Shown: positions 34,460-47,022 of the stretch, one piece after another
How positions within the stretch are numbered: the stretch's first letter is position 1
Layout: each line of letters begins with the position of its first letter
Assembly (NCBI GenBank): GCA_026315105.1
Contig: CM048745.1
Coordinates: 543,464,758 to 543,528,757, forward strand
Length of the DNA stretch: 64,000 nucleotides
Reading direction: 5' to 3'
From: Locusta migratoria
Lineage: Eukaryota > Arthropoda > Insecta > Orthoptera > Acrididae
Notes under the pieces: model-generated
The model's input: only the letters and a program-made list of their open reading frames with translations
The model's database searches: none
What the model was told of the DNA's origin: nothing
Translations under genes and position numbers: made by a program

Positions 34460-34648
34460 TTTTATTTTAGTTCAATTTTTTTCTAAAGCACAAACACTGA
34501 GGACCTCTTTACTTTAGACTACTTCAACTGACTTAAACTAACTGATGCTACACACACCCTTTTCTAATGAAGGACTCGAACCTCCGGTGGGAGAAGGCGC
34601 GCAATCCGTAACCTTGCACGTCATACAGCGTGACCAATCCCCGCTTGA
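34460..34648 (-). mobile_element. tRNA-derived SINE (family 1), heavily diverged
   Basis: Order and spacing fit the family: a tail remnant with AGTTTAAGTCAGTTGAAGTAG on the minus strand, B box-like GAGGTTCGAGTCC, and a head ending near AAGCGGGGATTGG. Many substitutions. Confidence 0.65.
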
Positions 34649-36745
<2,097 letters not shown>

Positions 36746-37189
36746 CAGAATCCAGCGAGTGCTGGATGTCATAATTGTTATTAAAATTCAAAATCACAAA
36801 TTTTATTGTTTATATTGTGTTAGGATTTGCTTGGTACTAGGAATAATCACTTGTAATATCTTTATTTCCGTCAATGATCATAAATTAATTTAATATTTTT
36901 AATCGGTTTTAGATAACTATTTTATAAAAAAACTTTTTTACACGAGTAAATATTTTCCGCCATTTATTCTTGTGAATGTGAAATTTTTTTTATCTATTTT
37001 GACGAGATTATGACTGTGAAATGTGGTACAGTTCAGGTTTACTTAATTTTCGTGGCTCAATAAATAAACAGCTTTCTCCTGCGTATGTCTTGTGTAATGA
37101 CCATAAAATTAAAAATTACAGAGATTCGCACACATTTGGAGTTCATCATCAGTCTTTCTCACCTCAAACAATTCGTGAATACAACACTG

Positions 37190-37950
37190 AAAGAGACTGT
37201 TGTTGTTATGGTCTTCAGTCCGGAGACTGGTTTGATGCAGCTCTCCACCCTACTCTATCCTGAGCAAGCCTCTTCATCTCCTCATAAGAACGGCAACCGA
37301 CATCCATTTGAATCTGCTTACTATACGCGTCTCGTGGTCTCCCTCTGCGATTTTTACCCCACACACTTCCCTCCAATGCTAAATTTACGATTCCCCGATG
37401 TCTAAGAATGTGTCCCACCAATTGATTCCTTCTTTTGGTCAAGGTATGCCAAAAATTCCTTTTCTCACCAGTTCTATTCAGTACCTCTTCATTAATTATG
37501 CGATCTACCCACCTGATCTTCAGCATTCTTCTGTAGCACCACATTTCAAAAGCCTCTATTCTTTTCCTGTCCACACTGTTTATCGTCCATGTTTCACTCC
37601 CGTACAAGGCAACACTCCACACAAATGCCTTCAGAAAAGACTTCCTTACACTTACATTAATAGTCGATGTTAGCCAATTTCTCTTTTTCAAAAATGCTTT
37701 TCTTCCCATTGCCATTCTGCATTTTATATCCTCTGTACTGCGACCGTCAAATGTTATTTTACTACACAAGTAACAAAACTCATCTATCACCTTCATTGTT
37801 TCATTACCTAATCTAATTCCTTCAGCAGCGCCTGATTTTCTAAGACTGCATTCCATTACCTTTGTTTTGCTCTTGTTAATGTTCATTTTATACGCTCTCT
37901 TCAACACACTGTCCATTCAATTCAACTGCTCTTCCAGGTCCTTTGCTGAG
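37190..37950 (-). pseudogene. RTE-like LINE reverse transcriptase, C-terminal region
   Basis: Minus strand, a 233-codon frame (37,916-37,215) that also stays open upstream apart from one TGA just before the Met. Motifs: NKSKTKVMECS, FCYLCSKITFDGRSTEDIK, VWSVALYGSETWTI, IEAFEMWCYRRMLKI, NRRGRPRD and a final AQDRVGWRAA. This is the conserved C-terminal part of RTE-clade LINE polyproteins, lying after the RT catalytic core. The 3' end is a TTGTTGT run near 37,199-37,207 with the usual GAGACTGGTTTGATGCAGCT block. 5'-truncated. Confidence 0.88.
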
Positions 37951-38734
37951 AGACTGAACAGTTCAAATTTCTAGGTGTTCATATAGACAGTAAGCTGTCA
38001 TGGAAAGCCCATGTTCAGGATCTTGTTCCAAAACTAAATTCTGCTATATTTACTATTAGAACAATATCTGAAATAAGTGATTTTTCAACACGAAAAGTAG
38101 ACTATTACGCTTACTTTCACTCACTTATGACGAACGGCGTTGTTTTTTGGGGTAACTCGCCTGATGCAAAAAGGATATTTCTGGCTCAAAAACGGGTGGT
38201 TCGAGCAATATCTGGTGTGAGTTCGCGAACGTCATATCGACCCCTTTTCACTAGTCTGGCGTCACAATACGTTTTTTTCTTTGTCGTTTGTTGTTATTCC
38301 CACGAGTTAGCAGCTTTCACTCGGTGAATACTAGACAGAAGTCGAATCTACATTTGCATCACACCACCTTAACACTTGTGCAGAAAGGTGTACAGTATTC
38401 TGCGGCATTTATTTTCAATAAGCTGCCACAAGATCTAAAGAATGTTAGCACTTCTCCACACTCTTTCAAATCTAAATTGAAGAGTTACCTCATGGCTCAC
38501 TCCTTTTATTCTGTCGAGTAACTCCTAGAAAAGTTAAACAATTAAGCTAATTCATTTTTTCTCTATTGATTCTTTTCACTTTGTCTTAAGATTGTCGTGT
38601 GCAAAGGACTACTTAAAAAATTTTCTATTACCATTCTTGTGTAACAATTAATGTATTGACTTGTTCCATGACCATGGAGTCTCACTCCTCAATTGGGTCC
38701 TATGGAACAGAAAAAAAAACCAATAAATAAATAA
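37951..38734 (+). pseudogene. Jockey/CR1-like LINE fragment, 3' end
   Basis: Same family as 18,640-21,595. The frame reads EQFKFLGVHIDSKLSWKAHV, KVDYYAYFHSLM, GVVFWGN, AQKRVVRAISGVSSRTSYRP. A deletion and frame change near 38,265-38,290 follow, then VNTRQKSNLH, VQKGVQYSAAFIFNKLP and SFKSKLKSYLMAHSFYSVE to the stop at 38,519. The 3' UTR has TGACTTGTTCCATGACC and ends in an A-rich AATAAATAAATAAA. It is 5'-truncated where it meets the RTE fragment. Confidence 0.88.
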
Positions 38735-38797
38735 ACCTGCCGTGTGATGAACGAGTATTCACAGTTGTTGTCAACACTCGTTCATCACACGGCAGGT
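38735..38797. repeat. perfect 22-bp inverted repeat (hairpin)
   Basis: Arms 38,735-38,756 and 38,776-38,797 are exact reverse complements (22 of 22) with a 19-base loop. It begins at the last bases of the LINE A-rich tail. Confidence 0.97.
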
Positions 38798-38999
38798 TAC
38801 TCCGTAACTTCATTAAATTTGATCTGAAGATGGGCAGCTGTCCTGAAACCGGTCATGTTCTAGAAAATAAAAGCACTCTGGAGACGGATATTCAGGAATT
38901 TAATTCAAGTGAAATTTCGTTTACTCGACAAACAGAGTTGTGTCTTTAACAACATCGTAACGATCTCTATACAGGACTAATTCTTAGTAATTTCACTTG

Positions 39000-39175
39000 T
39001 AGTTTGGAACCTACAACCCTTCAATGTTCCGGGGGCAGAGGCTGCGATAGCGTAGCTGACTGGCCGAGTGGCTATCCCCTAGGGCACGGCCCACTGTCTC
39101 ATGACCACCAGCCAGTCAGCTACGCTGTCGTAGCCTCCGTCCCCTAAATTTTGAAGGGTTGTAGCTCCCAAACTA
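39000..39175. mobile_element. fold-back MITE, 176 bp
   Basis: About 65-bp arms (39,000-39,064 and 39,111-39,175) are inverted copies with scattered mismatches: outer words TAGTTTGG/CCAAACTA, CTACAACCCTTCAA, and inner GCGTAGCTGACTGGC matched by GCCAGTCAGCTACGC. If the TA at each outer edge is the target duplication, this would fit a Tc1/mariner-type MITE. The superfamily is not established. Confidence 0.85.
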
Positions 39176-39615
39176 ACAGTGATAGAAATGTAGTTTAAAT
39201 TGATGTGTACGCAGCTGGTTTCAACGAATCCAATGCACGATAGAAAAAAAAACTACTGTTCCATTTTAAAAAAAATATATATCTTTGTGCTGTAACTCTT
39301 TGGAAAATGATACGATAAACTATGTTCATAACTCCGCAGAAAGTGTAACATTTCTTGTGTTGACCTACCGCATTAAAATTTCCCGTCATCTATTATTTTA
39401 TAAGTTACAGAGCCAAACACACTTAGTGAAACACCCTGTATATATCTAGTACATCTGATATTTAAGACCCTTCGGCGCGCTACTGAGACGCCTGTTGAAT
39501 GCTTCACAGCACTTTTCACTCATTCCTTAAAGCATCTGGTAGTGAAATACACCAATGAAAAGATGGAAAAGAAAAAAAAAATCCATTTTCCAGCAGAGAA
39601 GAAATACAAGCGTCC

Positions 39616-39802
39616 AAAATGTTCAAACGCTTGTAAAATTATGGGATCTAAATGCAGTCGTCATCGATCCGTAAACATAAAAACTATTTACACTAACTTA
39701 TCCTACGAACCTATGCCCCAGTGAAGACTGCAGCCTCCGACGTGGAATGACCGTGCGCACCGCAGCAAGGCGCTTTAGCGTGCAAGGCTATTCCAGCGCG
39801 GC
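39616..39802 (-). mobile_element. tRNA-derived SINE (family 1), diverged
   Basis: Minus-strand copy with altered B box and tail (TTTACACTAACTTATCC, GTTCAAACGCTTG). The head reaches GCGCGGCG at about 39,802. Nearby 39,540-39,615 and 39,803-40,072 may be worn N-terminal piggyBac sequence but are not readable. Confidence 0.75.
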
Positions 39803-40072
39803 GCAAGCCTCCCTTCAATCCAGTTGCTGTAGAAAAGCTGTAAGCTTTTCTTGGTCTTCTTGTTTTGTCTGGAGCTTCGAAAAATAACCATGTCCCCAGC
39901 AAAAGATTGTATGACCACACGATAGCTGAAAATAGATTCCAAGCTACACTGTCTCGCAACCGAGGATTCTAGGAAGGGAGAAGAAAAACGAAAGATATAG
40001 AATTTCGTGTTAGTCCTTGAAACTTGCAATATTGTAATTGAAAAACGTAATTCCAATTATCAAACAAGTTCT

Positions 40073-41480
40073 TACTTTACTATATATGAACAATTAGTGG
40101 GTTTTGCTGGTATGTGCCCATTTAAAATTTACAATCCTAGCAAGCCCAATAAATCTGATATATAAAAATAATCTACTAGAACTAAAGTCGGTCGGCCAGA
40201 CCAAACTAGCCGGCCTATTTCCTCCATTTTTGTTTTAAACGAAATGTTTTCATCCACAGATTTGTCATCAGGTACCAGAATTAACTTAAGTCTCTCCCTC
40301 CTTTATTTTTATTCAGACATGGTATTCTTGTGCCCTTGCATAAAATGTTTTAATCGGTTTGTTTTACGATATATTTGGTTCTAATTAAGGTACACAGTTC
40401 TTTTTGCCCTATCAACACTCATCGGATCAAGCTCTTTCATTTGCGCTTTTAAACACTTGCATTGATTTATTGTGAAGAAAGCTATGCCTAAACATTCAAA
40501 TTTACTTCCATTTTTCCCAACGTTTTTGTCATTCCCACGGTGCGAAGTATTCGCAAGGGTCCTCTAGTAAGGTATTAAGACCATAATGCTTTGCGATCAA
40601 GCAACTCGATATCTAATGAACTCTATTCCATACTTGGGTAAGGGCTCCACACCACCCAGTGTTCCTGATGCTGTTTATTTTACCAAACTACTAACCAAAC
40701 CCGTTTGTGGTACTAATCGTAATATCACCGGGATAAATGGTTTTCTCTTGCCATTGATTTGCTGAAAACACAGAATAAGTGGACCATACAGAAACTTAAA
40801 CTAGATTTCCCCCCTGAATTCGTCGATGTGAAGCAGAAGGACCTCAAAGTTTAAAAGCCGCTTTTAATATTTCGAGAAGATGTGAGAGCTGTTTCATATA
40901 AACCCAAGAAAAATAAAATGGTTACTGTCTTCTTAACCATACATGAAGATGATGCTGTACATCCGGACTTCAAAAAAAGAAAAAAAAAAGTATGATTCTC
41001 AACTACAACGAAACCAAAGTGTGTGTCGAATCGTTTGATCAAGTGTGTCAGTACCGTAACACTGATCGAAAAACAATTAGATGGAATATATGCGATTTTA
41101 CAATGTGATAAATATTGCTTGCATAAATGCCTACACTGTGTACCTCCATATTTTTACAAAAACAAAGGGAATGAGAGAAACACCGATTAAACAAAACTAT
41201 TGTCGCGAGTTAATTTTGTGTCGTCGCTTCCTGAACAGCTTACAGCACCTTGGATGAAGGCTATGCTTGTCCCACTAATTCCCCATGTCCTGAGCAAGGA
41301 GCTATTCTCAAAAGAACTTTCTGTACATTTTGTGACTACAAAAAACAAAGAAAATAAAAAAACGCACTGTGGTTTATGAATGATATATGTAATGACCACC
41401 AGAAAAAAATATTTGTCCAAATTGTATGGGTAAAAATGAGAAACATCTGCAGAATTTTGTAATACGCGTTTTAATTCTAA
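40073..41480 (+). pseudogene. piggyBac-like transposase remnant
   Basis: Plus-strand text first gives YEQLVGFAGMCPFKIYNPSK (about 40,088-40,147), matching the DEQLVGFRGRCPF block of piggyBac transposases. After about 410 bp of unrelated sequence it resumes near 40,578 with TIMLCDQATRYLMNSIPYLG, then TKLLTKPVCGTNRNITG (40,680-40,735), a DFPPEFVD block, RAVSYKPKKNKMVTVFLTIH (40,889-40,945) and, through several frame changes, a worn SFDQVCQYRNT-like and RWNICDF-like region to about 41,110. A possible C-terminal piece lies near 41,390-41,430. Stops and shifts are frequent. No TTAA-bounded ends were identified. Confidence 0.78.
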
Positions 41481-41947
41481 AAGACATTATAATTGTACGT
41501 CATTTTTAATACGACGGTTTTATTGTTTAACTGTTGAGAATGTGGTTGTTTTGTAGTTTTTTGGGGAAATATATATTTGTTTTATGATATTCAGTGTTAT
41601 TTAATGTATTTCACCCTAATCCCTAACATTAAATTGAAATTATGTAAGTGCTTCTCATTATTTTATATCGTGTAGGCGTATGAGGCTTATGGTGACATAG
41701 GAGCCTGGAGATGTGGGCAGCAGGTTTAGGCCAACCACTCCTGAAGCTGGCTTGTGCGCCAGCGCATACGAATAACTCGTAAGTGTTAGGAGTGCTGCTA
41801 TGTCGTTTTCCCTCGCACTTATCGTTGCGCTTTCCATTTCTAAAAGGAGTGTAAAGCAGAATATTTGAAACTATACTAAGTTGTTGCGAGAAGGTATTCT
41901 GCTCAAAGAGCGGAATCTGATTTGCGATACGTTTGTTGCTGACGATG
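41481..41947. other. unassigned intergenic sequence
   Basis: No recognisable coding or repeat signal. Confidence 0.45.
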
Positions 41948-42111
41948 CTATATCTACATCTGCTTAGGTACTTTGCAAGTCACATTGAAGTGCGTGTTAC
42001 TCTACAATTGCATTCTCTAATAGCTCGCGGAAAAAAGGAACACGTAAATATTTCCGTTTTCGATCTAATTTCTCTTATTTTATTTTGATGATCATGTCTT
42101 CCTATGTAGGT
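41948..42111 (-). pseudogene. LINE-C fragment, 3' end, left of the LTR element
   Basis: The minus-strand LINE tail (TATATCTACATCTGC on plus, complement of the GATGTA repeat) followed by sequence aligned with 54,855-55,035. It breaks at CTATGTAGGT, where the LTR retrotransposon is inserted, and continues at 50,567. The AGGT at 42,108-42,111 is the target duplication. Confidence 0.88.
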
Positions 42112-43681
42112 TGCGAGCGTGAAGGTCGGGGTGAGAGTTTAAAATAGGGAAAGATTAATTTTTGAAACTCACAACCACCAGCTGCGAACCAAATTCCTAA
42201 ACATGCAAAAACACTGGAACTGTTATTGCGACTGTTTGACTCGTTTTCTAGGGGATAATATCACACGTTCGCAGCTTTCCTTCCCTGCTTATGATTAACA
42301 AAACAAATTCATAATAAATTCAAGTTCATGAGAGAAAAGGGTGTACTAACTACTATTTTTGAAAACACGTGAAAGTTCACTTTATGTTGTTTATTGCACA
42401 ATACTTGAACCCTGTGGCTGATACGTCTGTACGTCGGCACATTTATCAAATAAAGTTATAGCTCGAGAGCCCCCAGACAAAATGAATATTTGTCGCGAAT
42501 TGTTTTCACACCACGTGGCTGTCTCAAACACCGTTTATGTTCATGCCTATGCGACGACACGTGTTACATTAACAAATCACAGTCACTTTAATTCAATGCG
42601 ATGCACACCTTGTTCCACCGGCTAAATATTCACAAACACACAGTAGCACTCGATTTAACTTGGTGCAGTCTACGACGAGCAACCACACGTGGCGATTGCC
42701 ACAGACAAATCTCAAGTCACCACCTCGAGATCCACATGCCGACTGATGCAGAGCGACGCCGCCCGGCCAGCCACACCACGTGGTCCCGAGTCCTCACTTC
42801 CTGCCCAGGCGCGCGCGCGCGCCTAAAGCTCAACTGCCGGGGTTTTTTCCCCTACGTCATCAACTTCCCCATGTGAACTGTTCTAACCGATTTGCCAACG
42901 TACAGCGCTCAGCCAATACATTTCTAAAACTTTACTTAAAATCAAAATAATTACACTACACATTAAACAAATATTTTCTTACGTTTTTATATTAGTATAA
43001 ACATCCTTTGTACTGTTTATCATAATCGTGCAATTTCTTATACCACAGATAAGTGATTTAACTGAATACTTTAAGATAAAATACAAAAGATTAATTGAAA
43101 GTAAAATGGGAAATAGTTAATATATTATTTTTATAAACAAACATTGCCATGCTAGTTGTGTAACTGTCTTGTCTCCATTGGTAATTTATTATTTTTCATT
43201 GTCAATTAAACATATTACGTTAGATGTGACTATATCAGCTAATGTATTGTTTATTTATCAACAGGCTATTTTGTAATGAGGGCCTTAAAGGTTCCTAACT
43301 GCATCGTATTACTTCAAATGCCAGTAGTATTACAATATTTGTGCACTGCACTGTGCCTGGCACTCGCCATTGTCACTCTCTCCCCTCACCGGAAACGAAC
43401 TGTAAAATCCTAAGTTGGAACAAGCCACCAACATCGGCCTGCTCGCTGGCCTCCCGTCAGCTACAAGCACACAGCAAATCTCAACGTGGAGAATTTCTAC
43501 CTATGGCCTAACTATAAATGTTGTCACCCAACTGTGTACATACATTGCTACCATAATTAATAAGATTAAAATTGTGTAACATTTAGTGCATTGGCATGGT
43601 CAATGTTTGCAGTGAACTCCATACTGTTTAATTATCAAATGCTATTAATTACCAGTATTTCTATTGGGCGGTAATCTCACA
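42112..43681 (-). repeat. 3' long terminal repeat (1570 bp)
   Basis: Downstream LTR in the element's orientation. It is nearly identical to 48,999-50,566; by eye about ten substitutions and one 2-bp indel (the extra GC near 43,448). The GCGCGCGC tract is at about 42,810-42,819. An internal 91-codon frame is repeated identically in the other LTR and is not evidence of a gene. Confidence 0.97.
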
Positions 43682-43692
43682 ATACCCCCACT
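43682..43692 (-). promoter_or_regulatory. polypurine tract
   Basis: On the minus strand AGTGGGGGTAT lies directly before the 3' LTR, the usual place for plus-strand DNA priming. Short and interrupted by T, but correctly positioned. Confidence 0.7.
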
Positions 43693-45600
43693 TGCAGCAT
43701 CCAAACCATGTGCAGGATGGCGCAAGTAGCACCAAAATTAATACATTCCAATGAACAAAATTTTTAAATTACAAATTATTGAATCGGATTGGCTCAAACA
43801 CTATGCCAATTATGACCTCAACTAATGCAAAAAATAAATAAATACATAAATAAAAAATAAACAGGGCAGTGAGATAATTTCCCAATATTTGTACCATTAA
43901 GACCACTTATAGTGTGTGCATATTTTTAAGAAAAGGATCCTTATAACTAATTACATCCATGAATTTTAAGTGTGCCTGTTGTTTATATACAGAATTGGCA
44001 CCAAATTTATAATATTATTAAACTTTAGTCTTTAGAGAACCTTGTCCTACATGGAAAAACTAGAATTGTCACTATAAAAACTTTTGACGGTGTACACTCC
44101 ACTTGTTTGAAGGAAATCTCTCACCACTTTGACACTGAGAACCCCAGAGTCATCGTTGCAGCAACTCTGGTCCATGGTGTATGGTCCTATGTCTCCGTCA
44201 TTTCAACCAACATGCTGTTGCAGCTTAGATTCATGGCACTGGATCAAGCGTTCTTGTTCACACACGTCATATGCACCCTACATGGAACAGGAAGAGCAGA
44301 AGGCACTCATGAGTCAACATAGACAGAAGTTTGTCTGGACACCAGGATTCGGTTGGATTTGTATCCCACCCCCCTGCCATCCAGACTTGGTGCAATTGAA
44401 ACTAAGCATTGAGACATGTACAGTAACATGTAAATCAACAGAATTAAGAACTGAAAGTGGCTGTTGTTAGTCATTATCAGATTAACCCAAACCACCATGC
44501 CTGCACTCTCATCAGCCATAGCTTCAGATGAAACAGACAAGAGAATATGTGGCCTACTTGGAGTATTACTCCATCAAATAAAAAAAAACTACTTCCCCAT
44601 GTCAAAAATATATCTTAAAGCTCAAATAATACTACCAAAAGAATGTTATCATAGAGAATTTTCTCTTCTATCATAATGACAGCTACAAACATACAAATCC
44701 TACCCCCTCGCACCAAAAAAATTATTTTTGCTGGTGGGAGATTTAAATTTGGATCCCTGTCATCAGCCTTATGTGCTTTCCACAAGTATTCCCTACAACA
44801 AAATATCTAAGGTTAAAGTCTAATTTCAAAATTAGTTTATCACAAAACATCTACATTTCTTTTTAAATAAAATATCACCAAACCCTATTGATACTCATAC
44901 TAGACAGAAAAATAGTTCTCGTCAACTGTTGTTGCAGAAATTGTTCAGTCAACAGTTGAGCACCATTAAAGAAAACAAAATGTGTTATCAGAATCAGTTT
45001 GATATAACAATACAGACCATTCCCTATTAGACACGTTACCTACCAAACACTCAAAGAAACAGACATTAAAGAGCATACACTTTCTCTCATTGAAACATTT
45101 CTCAATCCAACCCACCTTTAGCCAAAACAGCCACAAACATACATTCCTAACTTCTGACCCATATGGTCAGTCACACCCACATATGCAACACCGTCAGCTG
45201 ACATCTTCATCACAAATTATCTAAGCCACAGACCCCACTGCCTGCATCAATGTCCACCACTTTCTCATTCTCCGAGTCACCCCACAACTCACACCACATA
45301 TCCAGCCCTGCTCACATATACACACACATAAACAGTACACTCCCACTTCCTCTATCCTTTGGTGTTGGCATACATACATACATATTTACCTCATGTACCA
45401 CTGTTGAACTGCAAATCTGATACAAGCGCATGTTTTAACACAAACAACAAAAGAAAAACATTTACAAAGATTACTTGTAAACTTGACCCCAATGCTTAAA
45501 TCTAAACACACAAGTAGATACTAACACAGACCACAGAATAAATATACACAAATTCTTAACTTACTATTTACAATGCATTGAATCTCATACTTCATGACAG
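43693..45600 (-). other. gene-free internal region of the LTR element
   Basis: About 1.9 kb between the second ORF and the polypurine tract, where pol would be expected. Both strands have only short, unrecognised frames (for example 113 codons at 44,129-44,470 plus, 77 at 44,307-44,540 minus). No RT palm, RNase H or integrase motif can be read even allowing frame changes, so this looks like replacement or unrelated captured sequence. Confidence 0.75.
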
Positions 45601-46872
45601 TTACTTGTGTAAACATGCCATTAAATCTTTATCACTTATAAAATCTTTGAATTTCACCCTCTTCATGCATCCCTCCAGACTTAATTCTAGCACTTTATCC
45701 TTATATTCCAACTGAGCTTCATATTTGCACAGAAAATCACTTCCTAACACTAGATTTAAACAAAGACCTTTCATCACCAATAAATTTTTAATAAATAGCT
45801 CCTCCTCAATGATTACTTCATTTTCTGAGTTCCCTGCATTTAACACCCCTATTTTTCTTGCAAAATCATAATTTTCCTTTTCCCATGCCACTGGCTCTAC
45901 TGTTTTTAAATGTTTGAGGAATTGGATCCAATCATCTTGCCCATACTCATTTACTTCTTTATCAATCCACCCTGCTCCTACACCATCACAATCCATTTCC
46001 TTACAATTTTCATTGTTGTATGCTACAAAAGTTTGTACATTCTCATTATTATTATCTATCCCCTCCTGTAATACACCAAATCCTTCATCTACTTCATTTT
46101 GGCCTACAGCACACATGCCTAGTCCCCTTAATTCATTGTATTCATTCTCCCCACTCACTAAGTCTTTTACCAGGCTATAGTAAGTTTGATCCCTATTACA
46201 TTGCTTCCCAAATCGGTCCAAATACTCATATTTGTGTAATAGCCAATCATCTGGTGCCCACTTCCTAATCCACTTTATCTTCTCAATAATACCTCTGTCC
46301 TGTCCCAACACATCATCAGTTACAGGTGGGTGTACGTCAGCATTGACAATTTCACCTACTTCAGAAACATTCACACTTCTCTCATTATTCATACTAGACC
46401 CAGTGCCATTTAATGTTTTTACTGGATCACATTTAATTTTTTTAAATTCAGAACTCCATTCATTCTCATTCACACACTCAACACCATCTATGCTGGCTCC
46501 AGTACCATCAATATTTACATTCTCACTTTCACATTCAGTCAACACTTGTGCCTCTGACCTATCCAAAACTAAGGCTAACCCAACACTGTTTTTATCTTCT
46601 TTAATGTTATTATCAAATAAATTTTGTACATCATATTCCCGTTTACTGTCCTCATTCCTATCCATCCTCCTCCTGTTTGCTTTTCTTTTGTCATGTTGCC
46701 TAAACCAATCCCCAAAAATTTCCTCACTACCTATAACAGCATCCATTTGACACATACTTTCCTCTCTTCTTTCCCTTTCCTTGTTTACTCTATTTATGTT
46801 TTCTTCCCTCTTTTCTTTATCCTTGCCCTTGTGAACTCCTACTTCCTCTTTCCTATCATTATCTCTGTCCAT
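45601..46872 (-). CDS. -1-frame ORF with protease-like C-terminus
   Basis: 423 codons from the first Met, but the frame is open without stops from the gag frameshift site (47,022) onward, adding about 50 residues. It is therefore probably made as a Gag fusion and not from its own start. The N-terminal third is highly charged (Lys/Arg/Glu, likely disordered); the middle (about residues 190-340) is unrecognised. The C-terminus has LVLGSDFL at about 374-381 followed by KYEAQLEY and VLELSLEG, matching the second half of retropepsins (the I-L-G-x-D-F-L motif). The catalytic Asp-Thr/Ser-Gly is not found in its expected place; only a weak LVLDRSEAQV at about 100 resembles it, too far upstream. Function as an active protease is doubtful. 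Confidence 0.85.
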   Translation of the reverse strand: MDRDNDRKEEVGVHKGKDKEKREENINRVNKERERREESMCQMDAVIGSEEIFGDWFRQHDKRKANRRRMDRNEDSKREYDVQNLFDNNIKEDKNSVGLALVLDRSEAQVLTECESENVNIDGTGASIDGVECVNENEWSSEFKKIKCDPVKTLNGTGSSMNNERSVNVSEVGEIVNADVHPPVTDDVLGQDRGIIEKIKWIRKWAPDDWLLHKYEYLDRFGKQCNRDQTYYSLVKDLVSGENEYNELRGLGMCAVGQNEVDEGFGVLQEGIDNNNENVQTFVAYNNENCKEMDCDGVGAGWIDKEVNEYGQDDWIQFLKHLKTVEPVAWEKENYDFARKIGVLNAGNSENEVIIEEELFIKNLLVMKGLCLNLVLGSDFLCKYEAQLEYKDKVLELSLEGCMKRVKFKDFISDKDLMACLHK

Positions 46873-46956
46873 GTGACATAGTTTTTCCTCCCTTCTCTCC
46901 CCATCTCTATTCCTACTGCAATTATGGTCATTTGATCCCCTGCTATCCCATCTTCT

Positions 46957-47022
46957 GGTCCTGTTATTAGAATAGCTCCTTGTCCCAAAACGGACCTCAT
47001 TTGGAACAAATCTTAGTTTCCC
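46957..47022 (-). promoter_or_regulatory. -1 ribosomal frameshift signal (slippery site plus pseudoknot)
   Basis: In mRNA sense the gag frame ends CAG GGA AAC TAA, so the heptamer G GGA AAC (47,022-47,016) is in the correct X XXY YYZ register, right before the stop. A slip of -1 enters the open frame of the second ORF. Six bases after the heptamer, TTGTTCC (47,009-47,003) can pair with GGGACAA (46,986-46,980). The intervening GGTCC (46,996-46,992) can pair with GGACC (46,961-46,957), giving an H-type pseudoknot. GGGAAAC is a known frameshift heptamer in betaretroviral gag-pro junctions. Confidence 0.8.

Noticed and set aside
42601..42876. 91-codon ORF in the LTR (also at 49,488-49,763)
   Set aside because: Identical in both LTRs because they are copies, antisense to the element, and without motifs.
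46232..46750. 172-codon plus-strand ORF opposite the pro-like gene, and 169 codons opposite gag at 48,028-48,537
   Set aside because: Antisense shadows of the real minus-strand ORFs; hydrophobic or Phe/Ser-repeat text comes from the complementary repeat.
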